Shown: positions 1-12,207, counted from the stretch's first letter. The stretch: DNA of 64,000 bases from Puccinia triticina (GCF_026914185.1 NC_070558.1:1302001-1366000); one strand, 5' to 3'. Translations and numbers: made by a program. The notes: generated by a model from the sequence alone, not told the origin.

Positions 1-1189
1 TACTTCTTACACTACCTTCATCAAAGGCATCCAGCACAGTTAAAGAAAATTGGTATGGTATGGCACTCTCTGGAGAGTGTGTCAAAATCTCCCCTGGTGT
101 CTCTAATTGTAGATACAAGTTTATTTTGTGCATCAGAGAATGAAAATCTGTTTACCTAAGAGCAGATGGCTGGCTGCTATCTACTGAGTAAGAGACAATG
201 AGACGAGAAAACAGAAATGTCTAGAGCAACAGAAGTTTCAGGATCTGGATGGTCTGATTAGAATGAAGTAAGTTGTAAGACATCACTCTTGTTCATCTTC
301 AACAGGATAGCAACTTTTCCCTTACTTAGATACAGCCTTTTTGGCCTTTTGTATCCGGTTTTATTGCTTGTTAGCAATGCGGCGAAGGAGTGTCTCTGCA
401 AGAGTTTAACGTTGCTTTGACTTCAGCTTTCCGCTAGCTTTCATCTCAGTACATGGACACTCTTACCAATTTGGTCTCCTCTAAGATGAGCTTACTTGGT
501 GTGTTCTGACTTTTCTACTTTGACTTGGTCTAAGAGACAATTGTTGATTAAGTGTTAGCTACAATCTTCCTTCAATAGAGTTCTTGGGCCAGGAGTTTCC
601 TTGAGCCTAATCTTGCTACTCACAATGGTTGTACCTATGCGCATCAGTAAGATTTTTTCAGTTTTCACAACCTCGCGGTAATGGATCATACTCCCAGTCT
701 AATTTCATGTGGGAATTGGGGCAAAGTTTTGGCTGTCCACCTGCATCACATGGTGTGTTTTTCTGTTTAACTGATAATCCCTCCCAAGCCTATCCAGAAT
801 TTACTTCCCAGTTTCTCTCCATTGTACATACTTTACAAGGTAGGAGTGTCAAATTTATGTCACCATGTGAGCAACTACTCAGAAATGAAACCCAGGGTTT
901 TCCACCCTCACTTTGGAGTATCATGCCATTCAGAATTCACTACTTCACTGAATGCATGTTGCTGGTAAAATTTGTGTTGGCTTGTAAAGCCCGCGCATAC
1001 TGCGGACTCCACAAAGGTTTCACATTAAATTTTACTCATTCATCATCCACTGCGTACTTAGGCAGATTTGTCCCCTCCTCAATCTAGCTTGGCAAAGAAT
1101 TTAATCTCTCTGCCAACACTAGGTCAGCCTTGTTTCCAATTATGTTTTCTTCCCTTTCTTCCTAGTTTTAAGAAGTATTATCACAGGAT
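1..1189. other. gene-free left edge
   Basis: No convincing coding region. The longest open frames have no recognisable domain, no plausible intron structure and ordinary non-coding composition. The only structured item is an imperfect dyad around positions 63-82 (GGCACTCTCT followed by a near-complement). It recurs as a perfect 20-bp palindrome near 2737-2756 with similar flanks. Confidence 0.5.
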
Positions 1190-2135
1190 TTCCGGGCATT
1201 GGAGGGAGTTACAAATCCCCTTAATGACTGGTACAGGCCCAGCTGGTCATTGAAGGGAGTTAAATACCTGCTCAATGTCCCGCTTTGCCAGTCACCAGGA
1301 GGAGTTGTAACTCCCCTAAATGACCGGTACTGGCTGGCCATCAATGGAAGTCAACTCCGCTTGATGACCAGCGCTACCTGTTGTCAGAAGGAGTGACAAA
1401 TCCCCTTGATAACCGGTACTGGTGGTCATTGAAGGGAGTGACAACTCCTCACAATGACCAATCAGTACAGGTAATTGAGGGTAGTAACTCGCCTCAACAA
1501 CTGGTAAAGCTGCTCACCAAGTGAAGTTGTAACTCCCTTCAATGACCAGCTATACCAGTCACTGAGTGTAGTTTCAACTTCCCCTGATGACCGGTACTGA
1601 CTGGTCATTGAAGGGAGTTACAACTCCTGCCCATGAACAGTAAAGCTGGGTCATTGATGCGGAGTTGTAACTCCCTTTGATGACCACCTGTACTGGTCAT
1701 CAAGGGGAGTTGTAACTACCCTTGATGGCCAGTCAATCCTGGTAATTGGGGGGAGTTACAACTCCTGCCAACGGACCGGTACAGCTGGGTCATGGAGAGG
1801 AGTTTCAACTCTCCTTGATGACCAGTACAGGTGGTCATCAAAGGGAGTTACAACTCCACATCAATGACCCAGCTGTACTGGTCATCAAGGGGATGGAACT
1901 CTCCTCAATGAATGGTACAGGTGGTAATCAAGAAGAGATACAACTCCCCTCGATGACCCATACTTTACAGAGGACTGTCAACCCTGACGTTCAGCCAAAC
2001 ATCAGGGTAGACATGTCACACAAGTGACAGTTCATCAACACCCAGGTGATGTAATTCTCTTCAATGACCGCTACAGCTGGCCATCAAGAGGAGACACAAC
2101 TCCCCTCATTGAACTGTACTTTTCAGGGGAGTTTC
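1190..2135. repeat. degenerate dyad-rich minisatellite
   Basis: About 0.95 kb is built from variants of a roughly 28-bp motif that alternates orientation. GGAGTTACAACTCC-type dyads are separated by ATGACC(A/G)GTACAG or its complement CTGTACTGGTCAT. Consecutive copies differ by 10-30 percent, so the array is old. Related blocks recur at about 2885-3110. Open frames across the array are repetitive translations and not genes. Confidence 0.8.
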
Positions 2136-3397
2136 CACCCTGATGTTTGGCCAAAAATCATGGTGGAAATTTCACATAAGTGACAGTCTACCTGTATACC
2201 AGCCCAACAAGAGGAATTCCCTCTTTTCGGGATGGCATACATATACCAGCTTGCCAAGAGGGATCACTCTCAGCAGGCTGGTATACATGTAAAAGCCCAC
2301 CAAGGGGGATCTGAGATTTCATGACATGGATTTTATTGAATCTTGGGCTTTATGAGGTTCAATTAAACCTCCATGAAATTAAAAACTATGCACTGGAACA
2401 GGCAGGATTTACAACTTGGGCTCCTGCTGCACTTATCCGGCTAAAATTTGGGATCTGCTGTGATATTATTCTCTAGAAGAATGATGGTTGTCTCATCCAC
2501 AAGCTGTTACAGTAACCCATGATGTGAGCCCAGAGCCAACTGAGCTATCAAATATGATTCAAGTTGAGCTGCACTCAAGCCATAAATTGGTCAAGGTGAA
2601 ATTTGGCCCCACTCACCGTATTAAGCTAGAGATGAGATCAGCTTTAGTGAGACACAACATCAACATTGGCTGAAGCTTGAATTGCACACTCTACACAGTT
2701 GACATCTAGCAGGGTTCCAGAAAGAAATTACGGTCTGGCACTCTCTAGAGAGTGCCAAACTTTCCCCCCTGTGAACGCTTACCAAATTCCGCAGCTCATT
2801 TAGATCCCAGCCCCTTTCTCAATTTATGAGATTGGTGTCATTCAGCTAGGCGTGTATTCTCACAGGTTAAACCTCCTTGTTTACAAGAATAGAACAGGTA
2901 ACCTCCTCTTGAATCAAGAGGAGGTTACCCTTTCAGTCATCAAGACTTGATGACCAGTCTATTATGGTCATAAAGAGGACTTAAACCTCCTGATGACAGG
3001 TACAGAGGGCTTCAAGAGTAATAAACCCTGTCAATGGCCTGTACAGACCAGTCATCAAGAGTGTTGTTTCCCCTTGATGGCGGGTATACCAGTCACCGGC
3101 CTTATTCTGGGTGACTATCACTGCAGGGGAGCCCATGGGTGAAATTTTAGGGGGATTCAAAGTTTGCCATTCATGACTTGCATGTACTTTTGCAAGTTGG
3201 TGTTCACGGCTTTTCTTGAACACCAACATTCAAAAAAACATTCAAGCAAGTTTGAGGGGTGTAGTACAATTTGAATTGCATGCACTTTTGCAACTCAGTG
3301 TTCAAAAATGAAATAAAACACCAACTTGAAAAAGTTCATGCAAATTTCATCTGGCCAACTTTGAAACCCCCTGTTGTTTGGAGGCAGCTTGTGGCGC
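2136..3397. other. repeat-derived intergenic DNA
   Basis: No gene is seen. The stretch holds CCAGC(C/T)(T)GCCAAGAGGGAT-type short repeats (2200-2310), a perfect 20-bp palindrome centred near 2746, further copies of the upstream dyad minisatellite (2885-3110), and a CACCAACTTG-type inverted repeat (3195-3330). Confidence 0.5.
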
Positions 3398-3594
3398 TGT
3401 GGTAGATGGAAAAGTGGGAAAATAAAAAGTTTTTTCTATGCCACATAATTACTCATACTAGGCCTCAAGTGTGAGCCCGCCTCCCGCGAGCTCACAAGAA
3501 CAGTCACAGAGAAATCACGGATCCACCTGCAGCAGGATTCTTAGACCTCGACCGGCCGCGCCCTCCTAGCTCAGTAGGGATGTACTGACCACTC

Positions 3595-5606
3595 TGTAAG
3601 CCCCCATCCCTGGAGTCTTACAAGAACCTTTCACAAGAGTTGTCACAGTATTACATAAGCTAAACAAGTACTTAGTCTCCTCCTGCTCTTTCCCTAGTCC
3701 GGCAGAGAGCTTCACTCTCTCCCGGCTAGGTAAGCTACTTTCCATTCTTCTCATTCTCTTAGTTGTTCTAGTTATACTTACCATAGAGAGAGCTTCACTC
3801 TCTCCCGGCTAGATACCTGCAATACAGCCCCTACGTTGGTACTAGACGGTTTCTTAGGCTTTTGCCTTGTCTTTCGTGCCCCTCGACGACGACCAGTGAA
3901 GGACTCAAACGGAGTCCTTACACTTTTTTTTTCTAAATCCAACGTTGTGGCGGTCCGTTTCGCGACGGACTTCATCTTTGAATGCTTCAAACGGAAGCAA
4001 TCGACTCGACTCGTGATTTTTTTTCTTCTTCCCTCCTGTTCCGAAGGACCGGACAAACGATCAATCGTCTCGCCATCCCCCACTTGCCATTTTCACCTTG
4101 AATTACTCGTCGCACTCCGCATTGCCCGCGCCGCTGCGATCAGACAGGCCTTCCTCCGCGCCATCAAAACCCGGCCCTTGTGTTTTCACTCAAACAGACG
4201 CCCGTTCGGTTGGACGACGGCCCCTTGTATCCGAGCTCGAACGAGGGAGCCCTGGAATTCGACTGGACGAACTCAGGCCCCACGCCGCCCTCCTCATAGA
4301 ACCGACAGGACGACCCCTAAAGCTCCTGGACGCTCTCGACGGCCACACAGGACCGCCGAGACGACCCCCCACTTGCTACAGACCTCCGGACAAACCCCTT
4401 CGAGCAGAACGACCAACTGTTCATGCAAGCTCCTTGCCCAGACGATGAACTGCTCCCCAGCCGACGGACTCCTTGCCCAGCCGACGTGCTCTGCTAACAA
4501 CAACAATCTCACTGATTTCCATGAGCTACCGGCGACTCCCAGCCCCCTGTCTTTTATTGATCGGCCGGCAGACCATTCCTTTCCTCCCTCCGGTCAACCG
4601 GTTGATCGATCAAACAGGCCCTTGCTCCCTGTCTGATGGCCGCCCGACTACCTCCTTACGCTGCCGACGACTTTCTGGTTTCCACGACGTCTCTCTGGCC
4701 GCCATGACGATTGCCTGGTCGCCCCAATGGCACCATTTTCTTTCTCTTTCCTGCACTCCCGACTCCCAGCCTACCCAACAAATCACCTGCCCCGCCTAAG
4801 ACTTCCATCCACTACTGTCCTCGCTGTCAAAGACTTACACGACTGCGCGAAGACCCCTTAACCTCTCCGACGACTGCTAGCTACACCCTCCTCCTGTTGA
4901 ACCCCAAACCCCCTGAGCCCTTGCCGACGATTTTTAAAAGAACTCCCTTATCAACTACATCCACCTGCCACCATGCGACAGAAATTCAATAGACTGGTCT
5001 CCACAACGAATGGATAATTACAGGTTCTTGGGCAGAAGGCCCCTGAGCATTATCGGTCCCTGGGTAGAAGACCTTCGGACAACTTACAGAAGGGACACCA
5101 TTTCTGATTGAATAGGGCGCATGGCAAGGGCGAGGTTGGAATGACAGAATGATACAAGAACTGCTAAAGAGTAACGAAACGACAAAGAATGGCTTCAACT
5201 GATGGGATCACTTCAACAGACCACCTCTTCCTCCCAATTCTCTTCCCATTTTTCCTTTTTTTTTATAGGAGGGGAGACTGTAAGCCCCCATCCCTGGAGT
5301 CTTACAAGAACCTTTCACAAGAGTTGTCACAGTATTACATAAGCTAAACAAGTACTTAGTCTCCTCCTGCTCTTTCCCTAGTCCGGCAGAGAGCTTCACT
5401 CTCTCCCGGCTAGGTAAGCTACTTTCCATTCTTCTCATTCTCTTAGTTGTTCTAGTTATACTTACCATAGAGAGAGCTTCACTCTCTCCCGGCTAGATAC
5501 CTGCAATACAGCCCCTACGTTGGTACTAGACGGTTTCTTAGGCTTTTGCCTTGTCTTTCGTGCCCCTCGACGACGACCAGTGAAGGACTCAAACGGAGTC
5601 CTTACA
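3595..5606 (+). mobile_element. non-autonomous LTR element B (TRIM/LARD-like), nested in A
   Basis: Two LTRs of 328 bp (3595-3922 and 5279-5606) begin TGTAAGCCCCC and end GTCCTTACA. By eye they are identical, so this is the youngest insertion in the window. The target duplication is CACTC (3590-3594 and 5607-5611), inside the 5' LTR of element A. The 1,356-bp internal part starts with the same C-T9-C tract as elements A and C and ends in a polypurine tract (GGAGGGGAGAC). It is C-rich and carries no protease, RT or integrase motif. Open frames across it show no family resemblance. It would need proteins from another element. Confidence 0.9.
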
Positions 5607-5879
5607 CACTCCCTCTGAGCTAGGTGAGCACTCTCCTTCTTCTCTCGTTGTCCTTCACATTATCATCAATTGTATAGAGTAGGGATGTACTGACCACTCC
5701 CTCTGAGCTAGAAATTCAAGCAACTGTGGTTCTAGAACTCCCTCCAAGGCAGAGCCTTGTCCCGTACCACTGCCCCGTCCGTCTGTCCCGTTTTTCCCAG
5801 CCAGTGAAGAGCCCTCTATCTTGGGCTCTTACACTTTTTTTTTCTTGAACCACCCCAATTATCGCCTCTGTATCGAAGA

Positions 5880-8800
5880 ATGACGCACGCAAACTCCCCG
5901 CCCTCTCGGAACCCAGAAATTTCACCTGGCAACACGGCCAGACCACCTCCTCGACTCATCATTTCCCTCCGGATCTCAAACCTGACGGTGAGAGCTATGG
6001 TAGACAGCGGGTCGGAACTCAACCTTATCTCGGCGGTCGCCGCTAAATCAACCGGATTGCCCTGCATCCCGCTTCTCACTCCTACCCGCGTGCAACTGGC
6101 CTTGAAATCAGACTCAAGCCAAGCTGTGACCCTATCCCATTACGTGGTGGGCACGCTGACAGAACCGACATCTAGCCACGACTTCCCAGACGTCTCTCTA
6201 CGGATTGGTCCCGTCCTGGGGGATTACGAGGTCATACTCGGCACCCCCTTCTTGTACCGCTTTGGCCTCCTCGTGTCAATCAGGGACCGCTGTATCGTCC
6301 TCGAGTCACACGACCTAGAAATCTTCGACCATCGGCTGGGCAACGCGGTTGGTGTAGCCTCCACAACGGATGTGGACTCCTACCCCTGCGAATCCTCTGA
6401 AGCCGTGGTCCTTACCGAATTCGCAGATTTGTTCCCCGCAGACATTCCCGCGGTCTCCGATGAAGCTGAGGAAGCCGGACTCTTCACAGTCGGCGCTTTC
6501 CCAAAGAAGATCCAGGACTCTAGCTCGAAAGTCCGCCACAAGATAATCCTGACGGATCCGGCGGCTATTGTAAACGAAAAACAGTACCCTTACCCTCGGA
6601 AGCACCTTGCAGCGTGGAAAACGCTTCTTTATCAACATCTAAACGCAGGCCGCATCAGGCGGTCAACAAGTCAATATGCCTCCCCAAGCCTGATTATCCC
6701 AAAAAAGGATCCGACGGCCCTTCCCCGCTGGGTCTGTGACTACCGCAAGCTGAACAGCATCACAGTCCGCGACCGCTCTCCCTTGCCAAATGTTGACGAG
6801 TTGGTACGCATGGTTGCTTCTGGGAAAGTTTTCTCCATTTTGGACCAAACTAATGCGTTCTTCCAGACTTGGATGCGCGAGGAAGATATTCCACTTACCG
6901 CCGTGAAGACACCCTGGGGACTCATGGAGTGGGTGGTGATGCCGATGGGGCTAACAAACGCGCCAGCCACGCACCAAGCCCGCCTTGAGGAGGCCCTAGG
7001 GGATCTACTCAACGACATTTGTGTCGTGTATTTGGACGACATTGTGGTGTTCTCAGACTGCTTCGAAACTCACGAGAAACACTTGCGAATGGTTCTCGAC
7101 CGGCTTCGGGCGGGAAATCTCTACTGTAGCCCCAAGAAAACACAACTCTTCAGAAAGGAAATCAAATTCCTTGGTCATTGGATCTCCGCTGATGGGATCA
7201 AACCTGACGACAGCAAGGTTGAAGCCATACAGAAGTGGCCCTCCCCGAAATCAGCCAAGGGGGTCAAACGATTCCTTGGCACAGTTCAGTGGATGAAAAA
7301 ATTCATCTGGGGCCTTCAAAAATACGTAGGCACACTGACCCCCCTGACCAGTTCGAAACTCGATCAAAAGAACTTCCGGTGGGGAGAAGCGGAAGAAGCG
7401 GCCTTTCAGAATATAAAGCGCATCATGACCAGCCTACCCGCTTTGAAGAACGTAGACTTTGACTCGGATGACCCCCTCTGGATTTTCGCTGACGCTAGCG
7501 GATCGGGGCTGGGAGCAGCGCTCTTCCAAGGAGCCGAATGGAAACACGCTTCCCCAATCGCTTATGAATCGCGCCAGATGACCTCGGCGGAACAAAACTA
7601 CCCGGTGCACAAGCAGGAGCTTCTGGCTGTAGTACACGCACTGCAGAAGTGGAAGATGCTCCTCCTCGGCATGAAAATCAATGTGATGACAGATCACCAC
7701 TCCCTGGTCCATCTCCTCCGACAACGCAATCTCAGCCGACGCCAAGCACGGTGGACGGAACTCCTGGCCGACTTCGACCTACATTTCGAATACATCCGCG
7801 GTGAAGATAACACGGTAGCCGATGCTCTCTCCAGGAAGGATATACCGGAAGGAGACTCAAACATCACCCCAAGCGACATCGCCTGTGTCGCTTCCCTGAC
7901 CGAGATGGGCTCAACCCTTTCTGAAGAACTTCGTCGCCAGATCATGATCGGATACACGACCGACCAGTTCTGCATCTCGGCGCGGGAGGTGCTCCCGCTA
8001 CGAGACGACTGTGTGGAGGTGGAGGGGCTTCTCTTCATAGACGGTCGCCTTCTCATCCCATCGGTGGGTACTATCCGCAAATCCCTTATCAGAGAAGCTC
8101 ACGACCGCCTCGGACATTTGGGCCACCAGAAAACCCTGGACGAACTCCGCCTTGATTTTTTTTGGCCACGGATGGCCACAGATGTCGCGGAGTTCACTGC
8201 CGCCTGCGAAGTCTGTCAGCGGACTAAAGCTCCGACCACGGCCCCGACTGGGAAAATGCTTACACCGGCTGTTCCCCGTCTCCCCCTCTCCGACTTGGCC
8301 ATCGACTTCGTTGGCCCCCTCAAACAATCAGGCAACCACGACATGATACTGACGTGTACTTGTCGCCTATCCGGATTCACTCGGATCATACCGGCTCTCC
8401 AGACAGATTCGGCGGAGAAAACAGCTTCCAGGTTCTTTTCCGGCTGGATCGCGACCTTTGGTGCCCCCCGGACTATCCTCAGCGATCGCGATAAAGCGTG
8501 GACCTCCAAGTTCTGGAAGTCGCTGATGGAGAAACTGAACATTAAATTCCACATGACGTCCGCCTTCCACCCGCAAGCTGATGGCCGTAGCGAACGCACC
8601 AACAAGACGGTCGGCCAGATTCTGCGGACGACGACCTCCAAGCGTCAAGGACGCTGGTTGGAGGCCATCCCCTCGGTGGAGTATGCAATCAACTCGGCAA
8701 CAAACGCAGCGACTGGGAAAAGCCCTTTCGAACTGGTCTTTGGACGCCCCGGCCGACTTTTCCCCTCTACCGCGTCAAGCGTTTCAGCTGGGTGCCCTTC

Positions 8801-9332
8801 CTCTCTTGACGCGTGGCTTCGGTTGCGAGAGGGGAGCTGGGCCGACGCTCGGGACGCCCTCTGGACGAGTCGTGTCAAACAGGCGGTTCATCATAACCGC
8901 AGCCAGAAGGATCGACCCCCACTGCAACCTGGCACACTGGCCTTCCTCGACTCGGCGGATTGGCGAGGCCGTCACCAAGGCGGCACTGACAAACTGAAGG
9001 AGCGCTACGAGGGTCCCTACCGTGTTGTCAAGTCGACCAATCACGGACAAAACGTTGAACTACTGCTTCCGCCTGGGGACCGTCGCCACCCCGTCTTTCA
9101 CATCTCGAAAGTCAAACCTCTCGTCACCTCCTCTAACCCGCCGGACGCTACCGCCCTACCTCAGGCATCCGAGCTCGATGATCCGGCGCCGACTAGCGAC
9201 CCCCCCTCGCCATCTTTTATAGGGGGGGAGAATGTGAGCCCGCCTCCCGCGAGCTCACAAGAACAGTCACAGAGAAATCACGGATCCACCTGCAGCAGGA
9301 TTCTTAGACCTCGACCGGCCGCGCCCTCCTAG
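5880..9332 (+). CDS. Ty3/gypsy Pol polyprotein (PR-RT-RH-IN), element A
   Basis: One uninterrupted 1,150-residue ORF beginning with ATG. In order: aspartic protease with VDSGSELNLIS (D42), reverse transcriptase with the motif-A aspartate in FSILDQTNAFF (D322) and YLDD (384-387), RNase H with FADASGSGLG (about 535), then an HHCC zinc finger (HDRLGHLGHQ ... CEVCQ). The integrase core follows (LAIDFVG, ILSDRDKAW, PQADGRSERTN), then a GPY/F module (ERYEGPYRVV). It makes and integrates the element's cDNA. There is no Gag, no CCHC box and no chromodomain. The ORF crosses the polypurine tract and ends 100 bp inside the 3' LTR. TWMREED replaces the TRMREED seen in element C, a change compatible with CGG to TGG. 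Otherwise all catalytic residues are present. Confidence 0.95.
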   Translation: MTHANSPPSRNPEISPGNTARPPPRLIISLRISNLTVRAMVDSGSELNLISAVAAKSTGLPCIPLLTPTRVQLALKSDSSQAVTLSHYVVGTLTEPTSSHDFPDVSLRIGPVLGDYEVILGTPFLYRFGLLVSIRDRCIVLESHDLEIFDHRLGNAVGVASTTDVDSYPCESSEAVVLTEFADLFPADIPAVSDEAEEAGLFTVGAFPKKIQDSSSKVRHKIILTDPAAIVNEKQYPYPRKHLAAWKTLLYQHLNAGRIRRSTSQYASPSLIIPKKDPTALPRWVCDYRKLNSITVRDRSPLPNVDELVRMVASGKVFSILDQTNAFFQTWMREEDIPLTAVKTPWGLMEWVVMPMGLTNAPATHQARLEEALGDLLNDICVVYLDDIVVFSDCFETHEKHLRMVLDRLRAGNLYCSPKKTQLFRKEIKFLGHWISADGIKPDDSKVEAIQKWPSPKSAKGVKRFLGTVQWMKKFIWGLQKYVGTLTPLTSSKLDQKNFRWGEAEEAAFQNIKRIMTSLPALKNVDFDSDDPLWIFADASGSGLGAALFQGAEWKHASPIAYESRQMTSAEQNYPVHKQELLAVVHALQKWKMLLLGMKINVMTDHHSLVHLLRQRNLSRRQARWTELLADFDLHFEYIRGEDNTVADALSRKDIPEGDSNITPSDIACVASLTEMGSTLSEELRRQIMIGYTTDQFCISAREVLPLRDDCVEVEGLLFIDGRLLIPSVGTIRKSLIREAHDRLGHLGHQKTLDELRLDFFWPRMATDVAEFTAACEVCQRTKAPTTAPTGKMLTPAVPRLPLSDLAIDFVGPLKQSGNHDMILTCTCRLSGFTRIIPALQTDSAEKTASRFFSGWIATFGAPRTILSDRDKAWTSKFWKSLMEKLNIKFHMTSAFHPQADGRSERTNKTVGQILRTTTSKRQGRWLEAIPSVEYAINSATNAATGKSPFELVFGRPGRLFPSTASSVSAGCPSSLDAWLRLREGSWADARDALWTSRVKQAVHHNRSQKDRPPLQPGTLAFLDSADWRGRHQGGTDKLKERYEGPYRVVKSTNHGQNVELLLPPGDRRHPVFHISKVKPLVTSSNPPDATALPQASELDDPAPTSDPPSPSFIGGENVSPPPASSQEQSQRNHGSTCSRILRPRPAAPS

Positions 9333-10502
9333 CTCAGTAGGGATGTACTGACCACTCCCTCTGAGCTAGGTGAGCACTCTCCTTCTTCTCTCGTTGTCCT
9401 TCACATTATCATCAATTGTATAGAGTAGGGATGTACTGACCACTCCCTCTGAGCTAGAAATTCAAGCAACTGTGGTTCTAGAACTCCCTCCAAGGCAGAG
9501 CCTTTTCCCGTACCACTGCCCCGTCCGTCTGTCCCGTTTTTCCCAGCCAGTGAAGAGCCCTCTATCTTGGGCTCTTACATCAAGATACCACCAAATGGAC
9601 CCCAGAAATGGATTCTGCAGCCAATCTCACCCCTAGTCACCACTGGAAGCACCCCTGGGCCCCCTCTAGTGTGGAAGTTACAACTCATGGACACCTATCA
9701 CACAGCCAGCCCCAGTAACCCAGCTGTCACCTGCCTCAACCAAAGCTTCACAGTAGTACACATATGCACATCAAAGGATATAACAAACATACATCTCCCT
9801 GTCAGGCTACACTCATTACATATTAGCTAAATACACTCCTTTATATACATAGTATGACATCATTTACACTGTTTCTGCAGCCTCAGACTTTGTTTATACA
9901 CTAATTACCCCTGTATGACAGCTCATGCAGTCTACTGTCACCTTATGCATGTTTTAGAATGTTTTGTTTTATATTCTGACATCATGTATGCACCCCTGGC
10001 ATGCTTAGAATGTTTTGCTGTATATTCCGACACCATTCATGCACCCCTGAGGGGTAATGACATCAATTGTATCTACTCCCACCAGCTAAAATCCCTCACC
10101 CGCTTGTCTAGATTAGCTGAAAACCTAACCCACAAGCCCCTCTGGGGCTCCACTTTTGTCTATAAAAGGAGCTCTCTCCACCCCCAGTGGCCTGCTCCCC
10201 AGTTCCTCACCCAGAACTCACAAGTCACCCAACACTCATCCACACTCAAATCCTAAAACCGTTATAACAGAAATTAAACCCTTATAATAAAGGAATTCAA
10301 ACCTCATAACAAAGTAATTAAAACACTTACATGTTGCCAGTCAAACAGATTCCATCTGGAACAGACCAGACCTATCACTTAAAACTTGCCAAACTGAGCT
10401 TGGTGGGACTTGTTGACTGATAAAAGAAGGGCAGAGCTTGCAACTCCATCATACCCTTTGAAATTCAGCAAAAGGGTTTCATTACCACTTTTGAGTCTTA
10501 CA

Positions 10503-12200
10503 GCGCGCATGGAGGGGGGCTTGACATCAAGAGACATTGATTCCACAGAAATTTCCCTGCGCTGTGGTAACCCTGTTCCCACTTTCATATCAGATAAACC
10601 CTTTCAAGATCTTCCATTATTATCTTATATTCAGAATCCAGATTCTACACCCTACTTTACCCCTAGTCACCCCTTCATTCTACATAGGATTTCCAAATGG
10701 ATCCAGCAGTCATTGGAATGAATAGTCTTGGAAGGTATTCTTTTCATACACATCCTTAGCATTAGTACATACCTCATTCATTAGTATCATAGCTACATAG
10801 GAATGCATATTTTACATAGCTTCATCACACATTCTTCCCTTGATAAGATATCAGCAGTACATTCCTTCATAGGTCTGGTAGCTATTATCAATGCTAATCT
10901 TCATTATGTACATTCCTTGAACCTTATACCTGTTACTCCTGCTCATCATTACTTCATCTTCTACACAGTTGCATTTCATATACACTCCTTGGTCATTGTA
11001 CCTTCTTCATTACTGCTCATCTTCAGATATTTTTACTATATTGCCCGTCATTTATTACCCCCCTATGGTACTTATCACATATATAAACATCCCTCTAGAT
11101 TTTGTATCCCCATAATGCACTTTCACCCACTACACTCTGTATGCAACTTCCCCCACATACACTCTGTAGCAACCCTTTTACACCCCACTTAGATACAATT
11201 TCATCACCCTAGAAATATATCTCCCTGCATATATCTATTTACCTTTACCCATCTCACATGTCTCAAGGGCTTCTGCCTTTTATTCCCCTCATCTCTCACC
11301 TAGTAGGATTGATACATACCTCAAACCCATTAGTGTTAAAGTCATCTGAGTCAAAGATATCATAAGCCACACCTTTTTCTTTTTCTTAGTGTAACACTCT
11401 CTTCATCAGCATTGGTCAAGAGGGAAGCCTCACCAGCACCTGTAGCTTCTTCTTCATTATTACTAGTGTAGTTGACTATTTCCCCTCACAGCTCTTTCCT
11501 GATCTTTTAGGAGTTCCACAGCGCAAAAATCTTTCCTCTGTGCGTGAAGTAAAGCTGCGTTCATATCTTCTTGCAGTACAAGTATATTGAAGAAACATGA
11601 AGAATAGCTCCCAACATCAGAAAATCTGATGCAATTGCGTTGACCCTCCCAGCCCATGGGTTTTCAGAGATTGAAAGCCCCAGGGCAGGGGGGGGGCACT
11701 AAAACTTTACCCCTTCATCAAACTTGGCAAATGCAAAAGTGGAGCATTTTTGGAACAAAACTCCAGCTGGAAAATTTTTAAATGAAGGTTATTGTAGCCC
11801 CATAACAAGAGAAATAGCAAGCAGGAAGGCTGTCCACACAAAATAGTTGTGGTTTACCAATTATCCTATAAAAAAGAAAGGGGGGAGGTGTCAGCTAGCT
11901 ACTGTATCAGAGCTAGCTGAACAAATAAAAAACACATAAAAAAGTGTTTCATTTACGTGTATAAAAAATCTAAGAATAAATAAGAAAACTACTTAAAAAG
12001 AAAGGAAGCACCTCCTTGAACATAGTAATAAGGAGGCGCAAATACAAATTGAAAGAGTACATAAGCCACAAAGTTAAAGGTCTGCAACTATGATCACAAG
12101 TTACAACCTGTCAGCCTTGGAGTCAGCGCAGCTGACCTAAAATTCCACCTTTTCTACATCTCAAATTATTTGAGCACGATGTTGATCTGCAAGCTCTAAG
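10503..12200. other. gene-free, pyrimidine-rich stretch
   Basis: No gene supported. The plus strand is rich in C and T from 10560 to 11300 and gives long but low-complexity open frames with no recognisable domain. A G8 run lies near 11685-11700 and A-rich sequence follows at 11860-12010. Confidence 0.5.
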
Positions 12201-12207
12201 TTCCTCC

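Larger units (their letters stand above)
3470..9579 (+). mobile_element. Ty3/gypsy element A, full length, gag-less
   Basis: A complete LTR retrotransposon. Its 347-bp LTRs start TGTGAGCCC and end CTCTTACA. The 5' LTR is 3470-3594 plus 5607-5833 and is split by nested element B. The 3' LTR is 9233-9579. The target duplication is TCAAG (3465-3469 and 9580-9584). The two LTRs differ at about one position (T/G in the 'agccttKtcccg' segment), so insertion is recent. The internal region (5834-9232) has only 46 bp before the pol ATG, so there is no room for gag. A polypurine tract (AGGGGGGGAGAA) precedes the 3' LTR. The pre-insertion site, without the duplication, can be read in the other R1 copy near 46555. 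Confidence 0.93.
3398..10502 (+). mobile_element. solo LTR (family R1), copy 1, interrupted by gypsy A
   Basis: The R1 LTR begins TGTGGTAGA at 3398 and ends GAGTCTTACA at 10502. It is split between 3469 and 9580 by gypsy element A. Without the insertion it is about 990 bp. The flanking four bases are GCGC on both sides (3394-3397 and 10503-10506), as expected for an LTR integration. It contains a TATA box (TATAAAAGG at 10161) and an AATAAA-like signal (ATAATAAAGG near 10284), typical of U3 and R. No internal retroelement sequence adjoins it, so it is a solo LTR. A second copy (45690-46625) is uninterrupted and a shorter relative lies at 25363-25940. Confidence 0.8.

Noticed and set aside
3836..4636. 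266-residue open frame in element B
   Set aside because: It starts inside the LTR, is low-complexity Pro/Arg/Ser-rich, and shows no Gag, zinc-knuckle or Pol motif. The interior of B is C-rich, which keeps frames open by chance.
10803..11192. 129-residue frame rich in His, Ser and Tyr
   Set aside because: It comes from a pyrimidine-rich stretch. There is no domain or plausible intron context.
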